Source: Uloborus plumipes (taxonomy: Eukaryota > Arthropoda > Arachnida > Araneae > Uloboridae). From it: DNA of 64,000 nucleotides. Position 1 is the first letter of the stretch; each line of letters opens with the position of its first letter. The stretch covers positions 62,001 to 126,000 of the forward strand of contig JAXGGA010001693.1 in NCBI GenBank assembly GCA_038373865.1, written 5' to 3'. Under the pieces are notes generated by a model. That model saw only the letters and a program-made list of their open reading frames with translations, did no database searches and was not told the DNA's origin. Position numbers and translations under genes: made by a program. Below are positions 10,568 through 22,390 of this stretch, one piece after another.

Positions 10568-13189
10568 CTATTTAACTATTTTATTCCAGTCTAAGCCCCG
10601 AAGTAAATTGGCAGCTCCAGTGAAGTTTGTCCCATTGTCGAGGTACATGGTTGAACATCTATCCCGTCTTGCAACAAATCTTCGGAATGCCATTAAAAAG
10701 GCTTCAGTAGATAAACTGGTTACAAGTTCCAGATGTACTGCTCTGTAAATAGCACAGATGAAAAGCAGTACCCAAGATTTCTGGCCTCCTTTGAGAAACA
10801 ATGGTCCAGTTGCATCCACTCCTGTGATTTGGAAAACTGCAGCGTCTCGAACTCTATTTTCTGGCAAAGGTGCGGAATCGGTTTCTAATTTCTGTGAAGA
10901 GAAACGTTTGCAAATGACACACTTCTGAATAACTTTCCGCATGGTTCTTCTTCCGTTTAAAATCCAAAATTTTTCTCGTATTAAATTTTGCAAAATTTGT
11001 AGACCACAATGTAAATTACTCTTATGGTAATGGTCTATGAGCTTTAGTACGACTTTGTGACTTGAGGGTAAAAGCATTGGTTTTCTGAAATCTTCTGTAT
11101 CTTTTCTATTTATGATTTGTGTCTTTATTCTCAAGATTTTATCTTCATCTTCAAAAACAGCCAAACACTTAAATCTTTTGTCGTCGCACCCATCAAAAGA
11201 TTCTTGTTGAATCATCTTAACTAATTTCAATTCTGCTTTTTGAAATTCTTCAAAACTAAGTTCTCCGCAAGTCCTTTCTTCTTTTCTAGACAAGCAGTTA
11301 TGTTTGAATCTTAAAATCCAACCCACTAAACGTACTATCTGTTGGTATTTAGAAAAATATGAATATATCCCATTGTTTTGGATATTAGTTTCAATATTGG
11401 TCATCGATTTTGTATTTTTTAACTTTTCTTTCAATATTTCTTCTTCATCGATGTCTTTATCTATGTTCTGATGATGCCATAATTCTTTAGGTTTAGTTAG
11501 CCATTGTGGACCCTCCCACCATCTAAGTGATACAAGTTGGGATGCTGTGCAGCCTCTCGAAGGCAAATCTGCTGGATTTAATTCAGTAGCTACATGATTC
11601 CAAGAAGAAGGAGAAGTTAGTTTTCTTATTTCTTGTACTCTGTTTCGAACAAATACTGACCAGTTTTCTTCTCTTTGTATCCATGCTAGTACAGTAGTTG
11701 AATCGCTCCAGTAGTAACATTCTATTTCTTTCCAATTCAATGCTTCTAGTACTGAATCTGTTAACCTTGCTCCCACCAAGGCAGCTAAGAGTTCCATACG
11801 TGGAATTGTACCACCTCTTAAGGGAGCTATTCTGGATTTAGCAGCTAGGAAAGATAGTTTGACAGAATCTTCTTCTTCCAATCTCAAAAATACTACAGCT
11901 GCATACGCATCCTTGCTGGCATCACAAAAAGTGTGCATTGTACAATTTTTCAAATTTTCTCCTGTAACATTTTTCCATCTTGGGATATTAATGTGTTCGA
12001 GGCTCTTTAGTTCTTTAAACCATTGTAAGAACTCTTTCCTCAGAATACCAGTAATTTCAGTGTCCCAGCCTATATCCATCTTCCAAGTTTTTTGGAGTAC
12101 TAACTTCGGGCAGAGCATAACTGGGGCGGTGTATCCAATGGGGTCGAACACTTTATGAGCTACTGAAAGTATAACTCGTTTTGTTATTTTCTCAAGGTCC
12201 AATTCTTTCACCCAACTCATATTAACTTTCAATGAATCAAGCTGACGATTCCATTTCAGGCCTAACACTGGTGTTTCTAAGTCATGTTCAGAGTTGTATT
12301 CTTCCGTGTATTCCCAATCTCTAAGAAGAAAACCACCTAGTAACATTAATTCGTTGGACTTGGAAATAAACGCATTTAGATCATTCTGACTGTCTAAACT
12401 AGCCACTACATTATCAACATAAAAGCTTTTTTGTAGTATCTTCTTAAATTCAGAGTCAAATCCTTCAGTATTTTCAATATGGTAATCTATCACAGAAGAG
12501 AGCAAAAAAGGGCTGCTTTTGACGCCAAAAACTACTCTTGCATGACGGAAGACTTTAAGAGTTTTCTTTTCTAAATTTTTCCACCAAAGGAAACGCAAAA
12601 AGTCTCTATCTTCTTTGGAAACACTTATTTGCAAAAAAGCTTTTCTTATATCTGCGGTGACACCAAATTTCTTTTCTCTAAATCGTATCAGAATATCCGG
12701 AATAAGTTCAATTAGATTAGGCCCACATTGCAAGCACTGGTTCAATGAAGGATAGTTTTTCATTTTTGCAGATGCATCAAATACTGGTCGAATAGGAGTA
12801 GAACTACTTTCCTTTATTACAGGTCGATGAGGCATATAATTTCCATATGCAGATATTTCATTCGGAGGAACTTCCTCAATGATTCCTTCATCAAGCCATT
12901 CCTGAAAAACCTTATCATATTTGTCATATAAGTCGCGAGATAAAAGTTTTTCAGTTGTAAAATCAAGTCGCTTTTTTGCAAGGATAAAGTTGTCAGGGAG
13001 AGGAGAACTGTCATCAGACCATGGAAAGCAGACTTCGTAACGTTTATCTTCATTTATTTTCACTGTTTCTCTAAAGTGTTCTTTAGTTTTTAAATCTTGC
13101 TCAAGTTTTGACTTTTTCTCTATGGGATCTTTAATTCCGATGACATCTAGCTTCCAGAGATCCGAAATTTCAGCCTCCTTTACAATGAC
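10568..13189 (-). pseudogene. BEL pol: reverse transcriptase, RNase H, integrase (truncated by a stop)
   Basis: The frame reads through from the end of gag without a stop. The first methionine is at 13063. Counting from there, the RT palm holds PVFDASAKMKNYPSLN near residue 95 and the BEL-type YVDN box near 215. RNase H motifs CDASKDAYAAVVF, an AALVGARL helix and WSDSTTVLAW follow at about 385-470. The integrase HHCC zinc finger (H..YHKSNLHCG...CVICKRF) and core motifs GVDATGPL and YLDNGTNF are at about 690-815. It stops at 10568, before the third catalytic acid of the integrase. A premature TAG and at least one downstream frameshift separate the rest of the integrase. Integration activity is therefore not expected from this copy. 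Confidence 0.88.
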
Positions 13190-15147
13190 GTTACTGACAT
13201 AGCTAAGTTCACTTTTTCAGCATTTTTTTGAGGGACTTTTCCCATCAATGTCCAACCGAGATGAGTTTCCACTGCAACTAAACCCGATGACAGTACTTTC
13301 CTTTTGCCTGTCAGAAGTTTTCCTAAAATGTCTGCACCGATAAGAACTTGTATTGGAGCACAAGAGGCGTTTGCATCAGTTAAAACAATACCCAGATCTT
13401 TCAGCTCATCCAACCAAGGTCCGTTTTTTACAGGTGTCACACTGTCACATATAACAGGTTGATCCAGTACTTCAAAATTGCAAGAGAAGCTCCCATTTAA
13501 TTGCTTCAACTTTATTTTATAACAGTTGTGTTTCAATTCCCGAGTAGAAACTCCGCCAAATAAAGAGTGTATGATGGTCTCTTGGCGACAAATTGAATAC
13601 TTCATTTCTTCAGCAATATTCTTCAGAATATAAGAGTTTTGGGAACCAGAATCACAGAGAACGCGCACTGTCTTCTCTTTTTCAGATGAAAGAAGCTTGG
13701 CTTTAAAAGTTTGAAGAAATACCTTTGGATTTGAATTTAAATTTGACAGATTTACATCATTTCCGAGAGGATATTCTACCTCTTCTTTCTTCTGACTTGT
13801 CTTGTTGGAGTGAAGCTGGTCACACATTAATGGAACATGTTTTTCACTACAGATTACACATTTTAAAGGAACTCTACATTTTCTAACGGAATGTCCAGGA
13901 AGAAGGCAGGCGAAACAGCAATTTTTGTCTCTTACAATCTTCTGTTTTTCTTCTAGCGACAGTTTTTGAGCATTGAAACATTCAGCACTAGCATGTTTTC
14001 CATCACAAAATATGCATTTGTTTTTCTTTATCTCTGGAGTCTTAGTGGAAGTCAGCAGCGCGGAAGCAGTAGGTGTTTTGACCCTTTGAGGCTCAAAGTT
14101 CTTCTTTTTTCTGTGCTCCTTCGCGTCTTCATTTTTCGTTAAGCCAAAACCAGACATAGCTAAAGATATTCTTTCTTCTCCTTCTACCTCCCCCTTGAGG
14201 AATGACATCAAATTATCCAAGCGTTCTTTTGGATCTTTTGCAGAACTTGAAGAAGGACTTCTATTCCAAGCTTTCAGAAATTCTTCATCAAAGCATGATT
14301 CAACCATTGGATAGAGAATAGACGCACATTTATCTGTTGTTTCAAGAGCTCTTAAATATGATTCAAGTTTATCGTAGAGAGATGTTGGCGATAACTTTTG
14401 GTTAGATTGCACCGATATAATTAATTTTAGTAACTCCCGTACGTAAACTTCTACCAAAATGTCCTCCCTTCCAAAACGGGTTTTTAAGCTATCGACAGCT
14501 TTTGAATAATTTTCTCCTGTCGGGGGAAAACTTTCCACTACCTCTCTTGCTCTGGAACCGATGATAGTGGCTTGGACTAAATATTGAAATTTATTTTCTG
14601 GAGCAATGTCGGAATCTTTGTCAATATGTTCAAATTGGCTCCAAAATGGAAGCCAGTCTTTCAAATCGTCGCCAAATTGTCGAAATTGTAATTTGGGCAA
14701 CGTAAACTTTTTCTTTGAGCTGTTAGCTTCTGGAATTGGCTGATTCAACACATACGAATTTTGAGCTTGTACTTGAATTCTCGCCAACTCCAACTCATTA
14801 TTTAGTTTTATCTTTTCTAGTTCAAGTTCTCGCTCTTGTACCAACTTCAATTTTTCTAGTTCGAATTCTCGCTCTCGATCTTGTTGTTTATCAAATTTCA
14901 ATAACTCGAGCTCTTGTTGTTTATTAAACTTCGATAACTCGAGCTCCTGTTCATGTAATTTAAGTCTTTCTGCTACGGCATTTTCTAAAATCTCTTTAAC
15001 AAAATCTGGATCCTTTTCGTATACTTCACTGTTTAAAATTAAGTCCTTCAAATCAGTAATTTTTGCCGTTGGTAACACAATTTCGCCAATTTCTTCAGCC
15101 ACGAGCTTTAAATCTTCTTTCTTAATTGCTTTCACAGATAAAAACAT
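13180..15147 (-). CDS. BEL gag with zinc knuckles and aspartic protease
   Basis: The likely start is the ATG at 15147 (MFLSVKAIKKEDLKL); the frame is open into the LTR. After a strongly charged coiled-coil segment (repeated ELELLKFDKQQ-type motifs) comes a BEL gag domain of the DUF1759 type (LPKLQFRQFGDDLKDWLPFW). CCHC/CCCH-like knuckles follow (CIFCDGKHASAEC, CCFACLLPGHSVRKC, CVICSEKHVPLMC), then a DUF1758-type protease with active site VLCDSGSQNSYI. The frame ends with TAA at 13180. Pol begins in a frame one base away, so the two are joined either by a frameshift in the element's own expression or by a mutation; BEL elements commonly have one continuous frame. Confidence 0.88.
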   Translation of the reverse strand: MFLSVKAIKKEDLKLVAEEIGEIVLPTAKITDLKDLILNSEVYEKDPDFVKEILENAVAERLKLHEQELELSKFNKQQELELLKFDKQQDREREFELEKLKLVQERELELEKIKLNNELELARIQVQAQNSYVLNQPIPEANSSKKKFTLPKLQFRQFGDDLKDWLPFWSQFEHIDKDSDIAPENKFQYLVQATIIGSRAREVVESFPPTGENYSKAVDSLKTRFGREDILVEVYVRELLKLIISVQSNQKLSPTSLYDKLESYLRALETTDKCASILYPMVESCFDEEFLKAWNRSPSSSSAKDPKERLDNLMSFLKGEVEGEERISLAMSGFGLTKNEDAKEHRKKKNFEPQRVKTPTASALLTSTKTPEIKKNKCIFCDGKHASAECFNAQKLSLEEKQKIVRDKNCCFACLLPGHSVRKCRVPLKCVICSEKHVPLMCDQLHSNKTSQKKEEVEYPLGNDVNLSNLNSNPKVFLQTFKAKLLSSEKEKTVRVLCDSGSQNSYILKNIAEEMKYSICRQETIIHSLFGGVSTRELKHNCYKIKLKQLNGSFSCNFEVLDQPVICDSVTPVKNGPWLDELKDLGIVLTDANASCAPIQVLIGADILGKLLTGKRKVLSSGLVAVETHLGWTLMGKVPQKNAEKVNLAMSVTSL

Positions 15148-15168
15148 ATTGAAAGTTAGGCTTACTTT

Positions 15169-15184
15169 CCTTTCGCGGACGCCA
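15169..15184 (-). other. Primer-binding site of the BEL element
   Basis: On the minus strand TGGCGTCCGCGAAAGG lies two bases after the 5' LTR. TGG matches the CCA end of a tRNA. The specific tRNA is not assigned. Confidence 0.65.
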
Positions 15185-15186
15185 AA

Positions 15187-15490
15187 TGTTAGAGCAACCG
15201 AAAATTTCACAGAAATTTCCTGCTATTTTAAAAGAAGTTGTTCATTGCTTGTACTCGGATACTACTGAACCCCTGGTTCATCAAAAATTATATTCAAGCA
15301 AAGGAAACAACAACTCAAGTACTAACTTCAAAGATTTTATTTTTTCGAACAGCAACTTTTTCAAAATGTGAGATGAGATCTGTTAAGTTTTAGATATCTG
15401 CGCGTTTTTAATATTTGCATTGCCACTTTTTATTTTAAGAATTATTTTTGTGGTTTCTCTTAATCTTTCAAACCACTTTCAAACTTAACA
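15187..15490 (-). repeat. BEL 5' LTR
   Basis: 304 bp. Differs from the partner LTR by an extra T in an oligo-T run and three substitutions. Its outer flank is ATTAC. Confidence 0.92.
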
Positions 15491-15495
15491 ATTAC

Positions 15496-16029
15496 CTTTT
15501 TTAAATGTTTCTTTATTTTTTTTTTTCAAATGCAATAATTGTAAACAAAAATTATTTTCAAATGAATTTTGATTTATTGAGATAATAAGAGTTAGCAACG
15601 AAATCTGATGAAAAAGTAATGTTTTCCTGCAAAATATTGACTTTATATTTCATTCAATATTTACTTCTAAATGTTGAATAAATATAGTGAAAATGCATTA
15701 TATTATTCTTACTACAACACTTGCTAATGTTTAATGATTAAAAATAAAAGTATACAATATTCACATGTGAAATCAATTCATGTATATTGGAAAAGTTATA
15801 AACAAATGATTTAAGTGAGCTAAAAAATCTAATAATGTCTAAAAATCAATGCAACTCATTGAAAACTTGAAAAGTGTGCAGCTTTAAATCCACTGATGTA
15901 TTTTTCACAACAGTCAGAAGGCTGCACTCATGCAACATGCAATAAATTAAAACTTTTTCACGAAGATATTTGATTTTCACAGAAAAATCCCTAAAATCCA
16001 GCAATGACCTGGACGTTTCGGAATTTTTT
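15496..16029. other. No gene seen
   Basis: AT-rich DNA without recognisable coding sequence or repeat structure. Confidence 0.5.
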
Positions 16030-16336
16030 TACAGCATAGGATACCAAATACAAATACAATTGCGAGTACCAGCTACAGACTCTGGACCTAGCAAGGCTGC
16101 TCCTTGCCAATTTATATTCCCAATGACTATCAATAGCGCCTCTTATAGCTATCTACTCCCTTGCTCATTGCCGCCTCTTCCGGTAAACTGTTCCAAGTTC
16201 CCACTACCCCCAAAATAATAATTCTTCCTTATTTCCTGGTTAGCTTGAGGTTTGAATAACTTGAAACAATGTCCCCTTGTCCTGCTTTCCGTGCAAAAAT
16301 CTAACCCTATAACACCTTTCATTTTGATAATCTTAA
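16030..16336 (-). pseudogene. CR1-like LINE 3' end, part 1
   Basis: On the minus strand this matches the LINE fragment at 45335-45770: shared CTTGTCCTGCTTT, ATTTCCTGGTTAGC, ACTCCCTTGCTCATT and CTCTGGACC blocks on the plus strand. The left edge has the CAAATACAAATACAA-type microsatellite that ends these LINEs. It is interrupted at 16336 by a TTAA-flanked element and continues at 16854. Confidence 0.65.
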
Positions 16337-16849
16337 TCCATTTATGCCCAAGTTTTTTTTAACAATTTTTTTCAATTTTTATCTGCTTAAAACTCTAGCT
16401 TGGAATGTTTTGCATACATTTTAGGCATAAAATAGATCGCCGTTGCCATACTTATTAAGTTATTTAATTTTCCTGTTTATGGGACACTCGGCAGATATGT
16501 GCGCAAAATACGACCTTACTTGACTTTACTTTTAAAAAGTAACATTACAGAAGGCATCTGTGATCAATTTTAAGCAAATCATTTTAAAATAGTTTAATTT
16601 TATGAAAAAAAAAAAGCTCGCAAAAAACACTTAACTTTCTGCGGCTACCCATGCTGGATCGTTGCTTGACTGATTTGTCTGAAAATAGCTGTCAATAAAT
16701 AAACTGTGGTTCTCTCTGGTTTTCTCAAGAAGAAAGACTATTTAAGTTGTGAAAAACAGCTTTAGTTAAATGATATACCCATTACAGGTTTTTTGTATGC
16801 AGTAACTAACAAGCGTCCCGTTTTTAGGCTACTGGGCATAAATGAGTTA
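16337..16849. mobile_element. piggyBac-type (TTAA) MITE inserted in the LINE
   Basis: Flanked by TTAA at 16333-16336 and 16850-16853. Ends share CATTTATGCCCA / TGGGCATAAATG in inverted orientation. Removing it with one TTAA joins two LINE segments collinear with the uninterrupted copy at 45.6 kb. No coding sequence. Confidence 0.65.
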
Positions 16850-16871
16850 TTAAACAATTGAATCGTGTCCC

Positions 16872-18306
16872 AACCATGGGAGCCCATATGCGAAATCTTA
16901 AGGGGGGGCTCAGATATTTTCCTCATAGTTTACAGTTAGAAGATATAAAAATGTGTGTGTGTGTGTGTGTTTGATTTACTAAGAATATGAAAATACTAGA
17001 CTCGTTAAGTAATAAATTTTCGTAATTTACTCTGACGTAATTCTTTTTGAGATTACTAAACACATTTTGACCGCTTACAGATAATGCATGTGCGTCGCTA
17101 GGCCGCATCCAGAAAAAAATTACGGGAAGGGCTTACTTCGCACAAAGGCCGAACGCACACATTTTTGTGTATTATGAGTCTTTTTCTTACTGATTCCTCC
17201 GTCCCCTTGCTGTTTTTCTTGTACGTTTTTTTTTTTTCTTTAATTGTTTGTTTTGACCTTTATTGGGGTAGGGGTACCAAAAGAAAGATGCAATGAACTC
17301 TTTTAAGTGGGGTAGAATATTCGTAATTTTGGGTGGGGTCCGGAGGTCCTCCCCCGGGGAAATTTTTGAAAAAAAGTTTTCCAATTTTGCATTATGAGGC
17401 CTTGTATGGGGCAATTGGGACTTCAAAATATGTTGGAAATTAGTTAAGCAAAAAATTTTTAAATGTCCTGCATTCTTTTGTAAATTAAGATCAATCGAAA
17501 TATTTTTTCTTCTTTTTTGTAGTTTAACAAACGATTAACTTTAATCGACAGACAGGAAGAACAAGGGAGGAGAAAAGATAAACACGACATCACTTGCTTA
17601 CATCGATTTTCAGTTTAGTTACACAGTAGTTTTTGATCAGTTTCCCAACTCACCGCCTGAAACAGCACTTAATAGTAAAAAATGACCAATAGTATAAAAC
17701 GCATAAAATCCTTTAAAAGAAATAGTGCATAGATTTAAAAAATGATTAGCGAAAGAGTAATATTCAGGTCATTCAGTTTATTCATAATTTATTTATTCGA
17801 TAAGAAATACAATTGAAACATTTTTCAAGTTGTTTCAAAAAGGTATTTAATGATTTTCGAAGATTCTAGAACAGGGCTGGGACCGTCTCCTCCCCCCCCC
17901 CCCCGAAACCCGAAATGTTTTGTAATGTAAATAAGAAAAAAAAGTTTTTTTTTTTTTTTCTAAAAGCCAAAAAAAGCCTCGTTATCTAGCCATCTTCAGA
18001 TCAGCCCACTCTTTATTGTAACCGCTAGTCCGCAAACATGGGGGAGTTTCCCATGCAAATGCTTCGTCAGTTGACATACGCGAATCTGCCTTTGTTTTTC
18101 TATGGATGAATGTAGGAAGAGACACAATGTTATAATTCTGAAGGCACTTTCAGTGCAGATTAAGAGTTATTAAAATTTGGCATTTTTAATAACTTATTCA
18201 TTGATGGATGAAGAAGAAATGTTTTCCGCATAAATAGTACTAAAAGCAAAAAAAGTACCAATTTCCAAGGGGGGGGGGCTCGAGCCCCCCCTTATGGGCG
18301 CCCATG
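16872..18306. mobile_element. DNA transposon Z1, non-autonomous, inserted in the LINE
   Basis: Outer ends CCATGGGAGCCCATA and TATGGGCGCCCATGG are inverted, each followed inward by G/C runs (GGGGGGGCTC). Flanks share GTCCC (16867-16871 and 18307-18311), and LINE sequence resumes at 18307. The interior (about 17090-17780) matches 22395-22942 plus 28313-28500, so it belongs to a multi-copy family. It includes a GT microsatellite near 16953-16970. Superfamily not assigned. Confidence 0.55.
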
Positions 18307-18505
18307 GTCCCCACTGATTCTCCTTTTGCTCAAGACTATACCTATTAAGCATTCTAAGTCCGGAATCATAGTTTAAATTAGAATATCTATACACAAACTT
18401 TGTAGCTTTCCTTTGTGCCCTTTCCAATAAATTAATATCCTTCTTAAGATAAGGGGACCAAAACTGAACAGCATACTCTCCAAATGAGGTATTACCAAAC
18501 TTTTA
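18307..18505 (-). pseudogene. CR1-like LINE, part 2 (reverse transcriptase C-terminal region)
   Basis: Minus-strand translation gives GEYAVQFWSPYLKKDINLL followed by ERAQRKATKFVY and LRMLNRYSLEQ. This is the region after the RT domain in CR1/L2-type non-LTR retrotransposons. It is collinear with the part at 16030-16336 once the two inserted DNA elements are removed. The upstream RT domain and endonuclease are absent. Confidence 0.7.
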
Positions 18506-19012
18506 TATTAAGTCAGAAGAACAGTCGTATATTTTCACTATAAAATTGCATTTTTATATTCACTGACAACAATTATGATTGCAGAGCTCTGTAGAACCTT
18601 TTTATTTATTGCTATTGATTGTTCCGATGTTATGTTTATGATACTATACACCTTTTTATTCCGTGTAAAACCTTTACCTGAAATACATTAAGGAATTTTT
18701 TTTCGAAACGCTTTTAGTATCCCCAATTAAAAAGAAATGTCTACGCGTATTATGCCAAATTGCTCAAGGCAGAATAGTTTCGTTGAAAGTTTTATTATTT
18801 TCCTGAAAGGAAAAATGTGTTTGGATTACTAGAGCTTTATTCCGCTGCTTTTCAATTTCCATTTTTCAAACTAATAGCTCCATGAAATTCAATTTTCTTC
18901 CTCTTCTGATCTCGTTCTAAAGGGAAAGTATTCGAAGCTTGAATTAAATGCTATCAAAATAGCATCTGCTTCTTACACCAGCTGTGTGCATAGACACTTT
19001 ATATTTTAAAGT

Positions 19013-19283
19013 ATGAATTTGGCGTGGTTGTTTATATTCGCTTTATTGAAAGTGATTAGCGGGGATGAGTTAACAAGCATCGGTGTTGCAAACGATTCCG
19101 TAATCTATGAAAAGTGGATCGCGATGGACGAGGGCTTGAAAGGGGCTGTGAGTTCTGCCGTGGACCACATCTATCCGTTTGCGGTGGAACTGACTGGAAA
19201 AGTGAATGCTTCGTCGTTGTGTCTGAAACAGGGGTTGCAGCTGATCAATGGTATCAGACGTCTGGAGCTATGGGCTTTATCTT
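19013..19283 (+). CDS. First exon of a nose-resistant-to-fluoxetine (NRF-6)-like gene
   Basis: The ATG opens a signal peptide (MNLAWLFIFALLKVISG), then about 70 residues ending CLKQGLQLINGIRRLELWAL. This resembles the N-terminal NRF domain of arthropod NRF-6-like proteins, secreted/multipass membrane proteins with a C-terminal acyltransferase-3 domain. The frame meets a strong donor, T|GTGAGT, at 19284, leaving phase 1. No downstream NRF or acyltransferase exon was recognised in the window. It may be the start of a gene with very large introns, a relic, or a misassembly. Function in lipid or xenobiotic uptake is known only for the C. elegans founder and is not implied here. Confidence 0.55.
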
Positions 19284-22200
19284 GTGAGTACGAGATTTTT
19301 ATTGCATAAAATTGGTTATTTCTTGCGAAGTTTTTTTTTTTTCTTTTTTAAAGTTGTGTGAAGAAACAAGACTTGGTGTATCTATGTGCAGTATAATCGG
19401 GGGGAGGAACACTTTTTTTTAATAAGCTTTTATAAGTTTCACATGTGGGTTTGTTTGTATGTATCAGGGGCGGCTCCTCACTATGGGCCGGGCCCACCCA
19501 GAAAAATTGTAAGAAAAAAAATACATAGTTAAAATGCATCATTTTGCATTTCAGTTCAAAAAAAAAAAAAAAAACACAGGGCACAAAACATATTTTCAAC
19601 CTTCAGCGCCCCCCCCCCAACCCCCGAACATCGCTAATACAGCAAAAGAAAGCTTTCAAATTCCATCAATTTTAGCGCTTCGTACAGCTTTGCGAACGAA
19701 CGTGGGCCAAATCGTCTTGGCCCACGGCGGCTCAAGGCGCACCTCCGCTTTTAGCCAATGGCAACGGCTGGATTAAGGAGATCGGTAAGTGAAAACACTC
19801 CTTGTAATTTCTGCCGAGAGGGCACTTTCTCCTCGTGCCCAGGATTTCCCTTTGTCCCCAACCAAAGCAGTGGAGAGGGAAAGAGAGGGAAGTGTTTCGT
19901 TACTGTTCATGGGCGAGAGTGTCTGGCCCCTGTATTAGGGAGAAAACTATCCTATTTTCACTTCGCGGTCCTCATTCTTTTTTCTTTTTTTTTATAACAT
20001 TTGATCTTTTTTTGTGTGTGCTTCTCTTTTCATTTTCAACCCCTATTTTTAATAGGCATAGAGATTGCCAGTTTCACATTACCCCCACACTCACCTATTT
20101 AATACAATCCATGCATATTTTAGTTATTAATTTTCGCTTTGGGGACTAGAAAATTTTCTCGAAATTTTTGTGTGAAGGCTTTGTTTTTGACTTGCAGAGC
20201 GTTTGCCATTTTCTTGGTACCTATTAGTTTGACTTTAATCTCATTTGTCCCAGTGTTGTGCTAAAATATTAAAAAGTGTTGAAGTATTGTATGAACTCTA
20301 GGAACTTGGTCATCCTGCCGGGTGTGACATTATAAATGATTGGAGAAAAATTGGAGAAATTTTAAAAAGTTCTATGGCAACCCGTTGGTAGTATTGGCTC
20401 GCTTAGCGAATAGATTCGGCATTTATCGCTCTTCGGTGACAGTGTCGTTTCATAGTTAATTAATAATTAGAATCAATTAAAATGAAAAATAATTCGCTAA
20501 CTAATTAAAATAAGCCGTTAAAATGCAGAATAAACCAACAAATCGAACGAGCTTTTCAATGACGTTAAAATACAGGGTGCCCATTAATTATTGACGGGGT
20601 TTCCGTGCCTCGTAACTTTCGAATAAAAAATAACAAACAAAAACCAATAACGTATTCGTAAATTACAACTCAAAAAGTTTTATTTATGATATAAAAAAAA
20701 TTATTGAATTATTATTAATGATATAAAAAAATATATTGAAATTATTGCCCTTCGTGGTTCATAACACTTGGAAACGAAATTCGACTTCCCTCCAAATGTT
20801 TCCCAGTATTTGTGGGCTAACATTTTGGATCACAGTGACAACAAAGAATATATAAGGGGAGAAGAAAGGACTCTTCGTGACTGGCATTGCCAGGAAAACA
20901 ACCACCCTTAGTTGCCCGGTCTGACAGGAAAACTAACATTCAGGGAAAGTGGGCACTCGTTTGGCGTCAATGTTGAACTGGAGTTTCTCGGAATTGGCGC
21001 AGGGGTTGCTATAGCTTTTGACTAGGAATTCCAAGAAAAAAAGAGCTGCCCGAGGTTTGTTGAGGGGAAGACACGACGGGGCTAATTACCACACCGATGT
21101 CGGATTTAGTGACAATGGTCAAACCTGAATGGGAAATGATAGCAAGATCGTCTGTGGTCGTTTTGTATTCCTGGCTGGCCTTTTTTTTTCCTTCTGAAGA
21201 ATGGATGCCAGATGTGCACAGCGCAAGGGTATTAGGCATTTATCTCTTTCTTGCTTTGTTGGAATCCAGTTGTGCTGGTGATTTCTTGCATTTGGGAAGA
21301 AATTACACTTGCGGAAAATTCATGAATTTACTACCGACAAATAACCACAAGATTATTTTGCATCAATCTACTCATCTAATATCGCACACAATGAGGATAC
21401 GAAAGAACGATATTTAATTATCGAAACGGATTTTTATCGGATGCTGTGAAAGCATATCACCCCCCCCCTCCCTGGCCCCTAAACAGTTATGCAATGTATG
21501 ATGTAATTTTCAAGCTGATGAATTTGACTCCATGCCTCTCATATGCTCACTAATAACACCACAAAAAGAAACATTCCTAAAACTAAAACATGAAGCTAAA
21601 TCGGAACTATCGACTTTTTCCAGTATTTATTATCTATAGTTCTTTATTGTAATGTGAAAGCAAATGCTTGTTTGGGGCAAGGTTATTAAGCGATTGAACT
21701 CGGACAACTGAAAAATACTTCATTTTTATGAGATGAATTGAAATAGACTCTAATACGTAAAATCAGAAGAAAATAAAATATAAAACTAAATTTTTTATAA
21801 TTAACTAACGAGATATGATCGCCAAAATTTTAAGATAAGCTGCAAATATTGAAAAATTCCCAACTTAGTGTATATTACACTTTTTTTCTGACTGTTTACT
21901 ATTGAAAATTCCCCGATATCAATATTCTATCGATGTCTCAAGCAATTAATTCTTTATATCAATTTTATTTTCTAAAATCTTCATTAGCTGAAGACACTGG
22001 TGAAAACTAATGATAATTTTTGTGAATATCTTGAATCAACTCGGATGCAAATGAAAATCGAATGAGAGCCAGCAAAATTAAAAGCCTGCAGTGCTGAACC
22101 ACACAGTTAGACATACACACAAGAAGATTTTAAAATAATCTTAAACACAAAATTATTATGTGAGAGAAAGACCTAGTAGAGAAAAACGAGCGAGTTTTAT

Positions 22201-22390
22201 AAATGCGGATGCAATCCAATTTTTAAATGTGTAAAAAATCTGGACGTCACCGCAGCTGAGAGGCGGCTGATGCGTAAATTTTACACCTTATCTGTAGAAT
22301 TCGATAACTATGCTGCCATGTTCAGAGCCTTCAAATAGTCATTTCAAAGTACGTGAAACAAGCTTTTGTAAAATGATTAAGTTTGCATTG
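19284..22390. other. Intergenic or intronic, no gene recognised
   Basis: Holds single-ended transposon-like pieces such as CAGGGGCGGCTCCTCAC near 19468 and ACAGGGTGCCCATTAATTAT near 20572. Several G/C and A/T homopolymers are present. Short open frames here lack splice context or recognisable domains. Confidence 0.4.

Larger units (their letters stand above)
9206..15490 (-). mobile_element. BEL/Pao LTR retrotransposon with both LTRs
   Basis: Near-identical LTRs (9206-9508 and 15187-15490) start TGTTAG and end TTAACA. They are flanked by the 5-bp target duplication ATTAC (9201-9205 and 15491-15495). Going leftward from the right-hand LTR are a primer-binding site, gag with protease, pol, and a polypurine tract next to the left-hand LTR. 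No env-like gene lies between pol and the 3' LTR. By eye the LTRs differ at three bases plus one 1-bp indel over about 303 bp, implying a young insertion. The pol frame is nevertheless broken, so this copy is not autonomous. Confidence 0.9.

Noticed and set aside
20570..20620. ACAGGGTGCCCATTAATTATTG as a complete transposon end
   Set aside because: No partner terminus or target duplication located nearby.
21097..21417. 106-codon plus-strand frame (MSDLVTMVKPEWEM...)
   Set aside because: No recognisable domain, mixed composition, no supporting splice sites or conserved motif; overlaps an equally long minus-strand frame.
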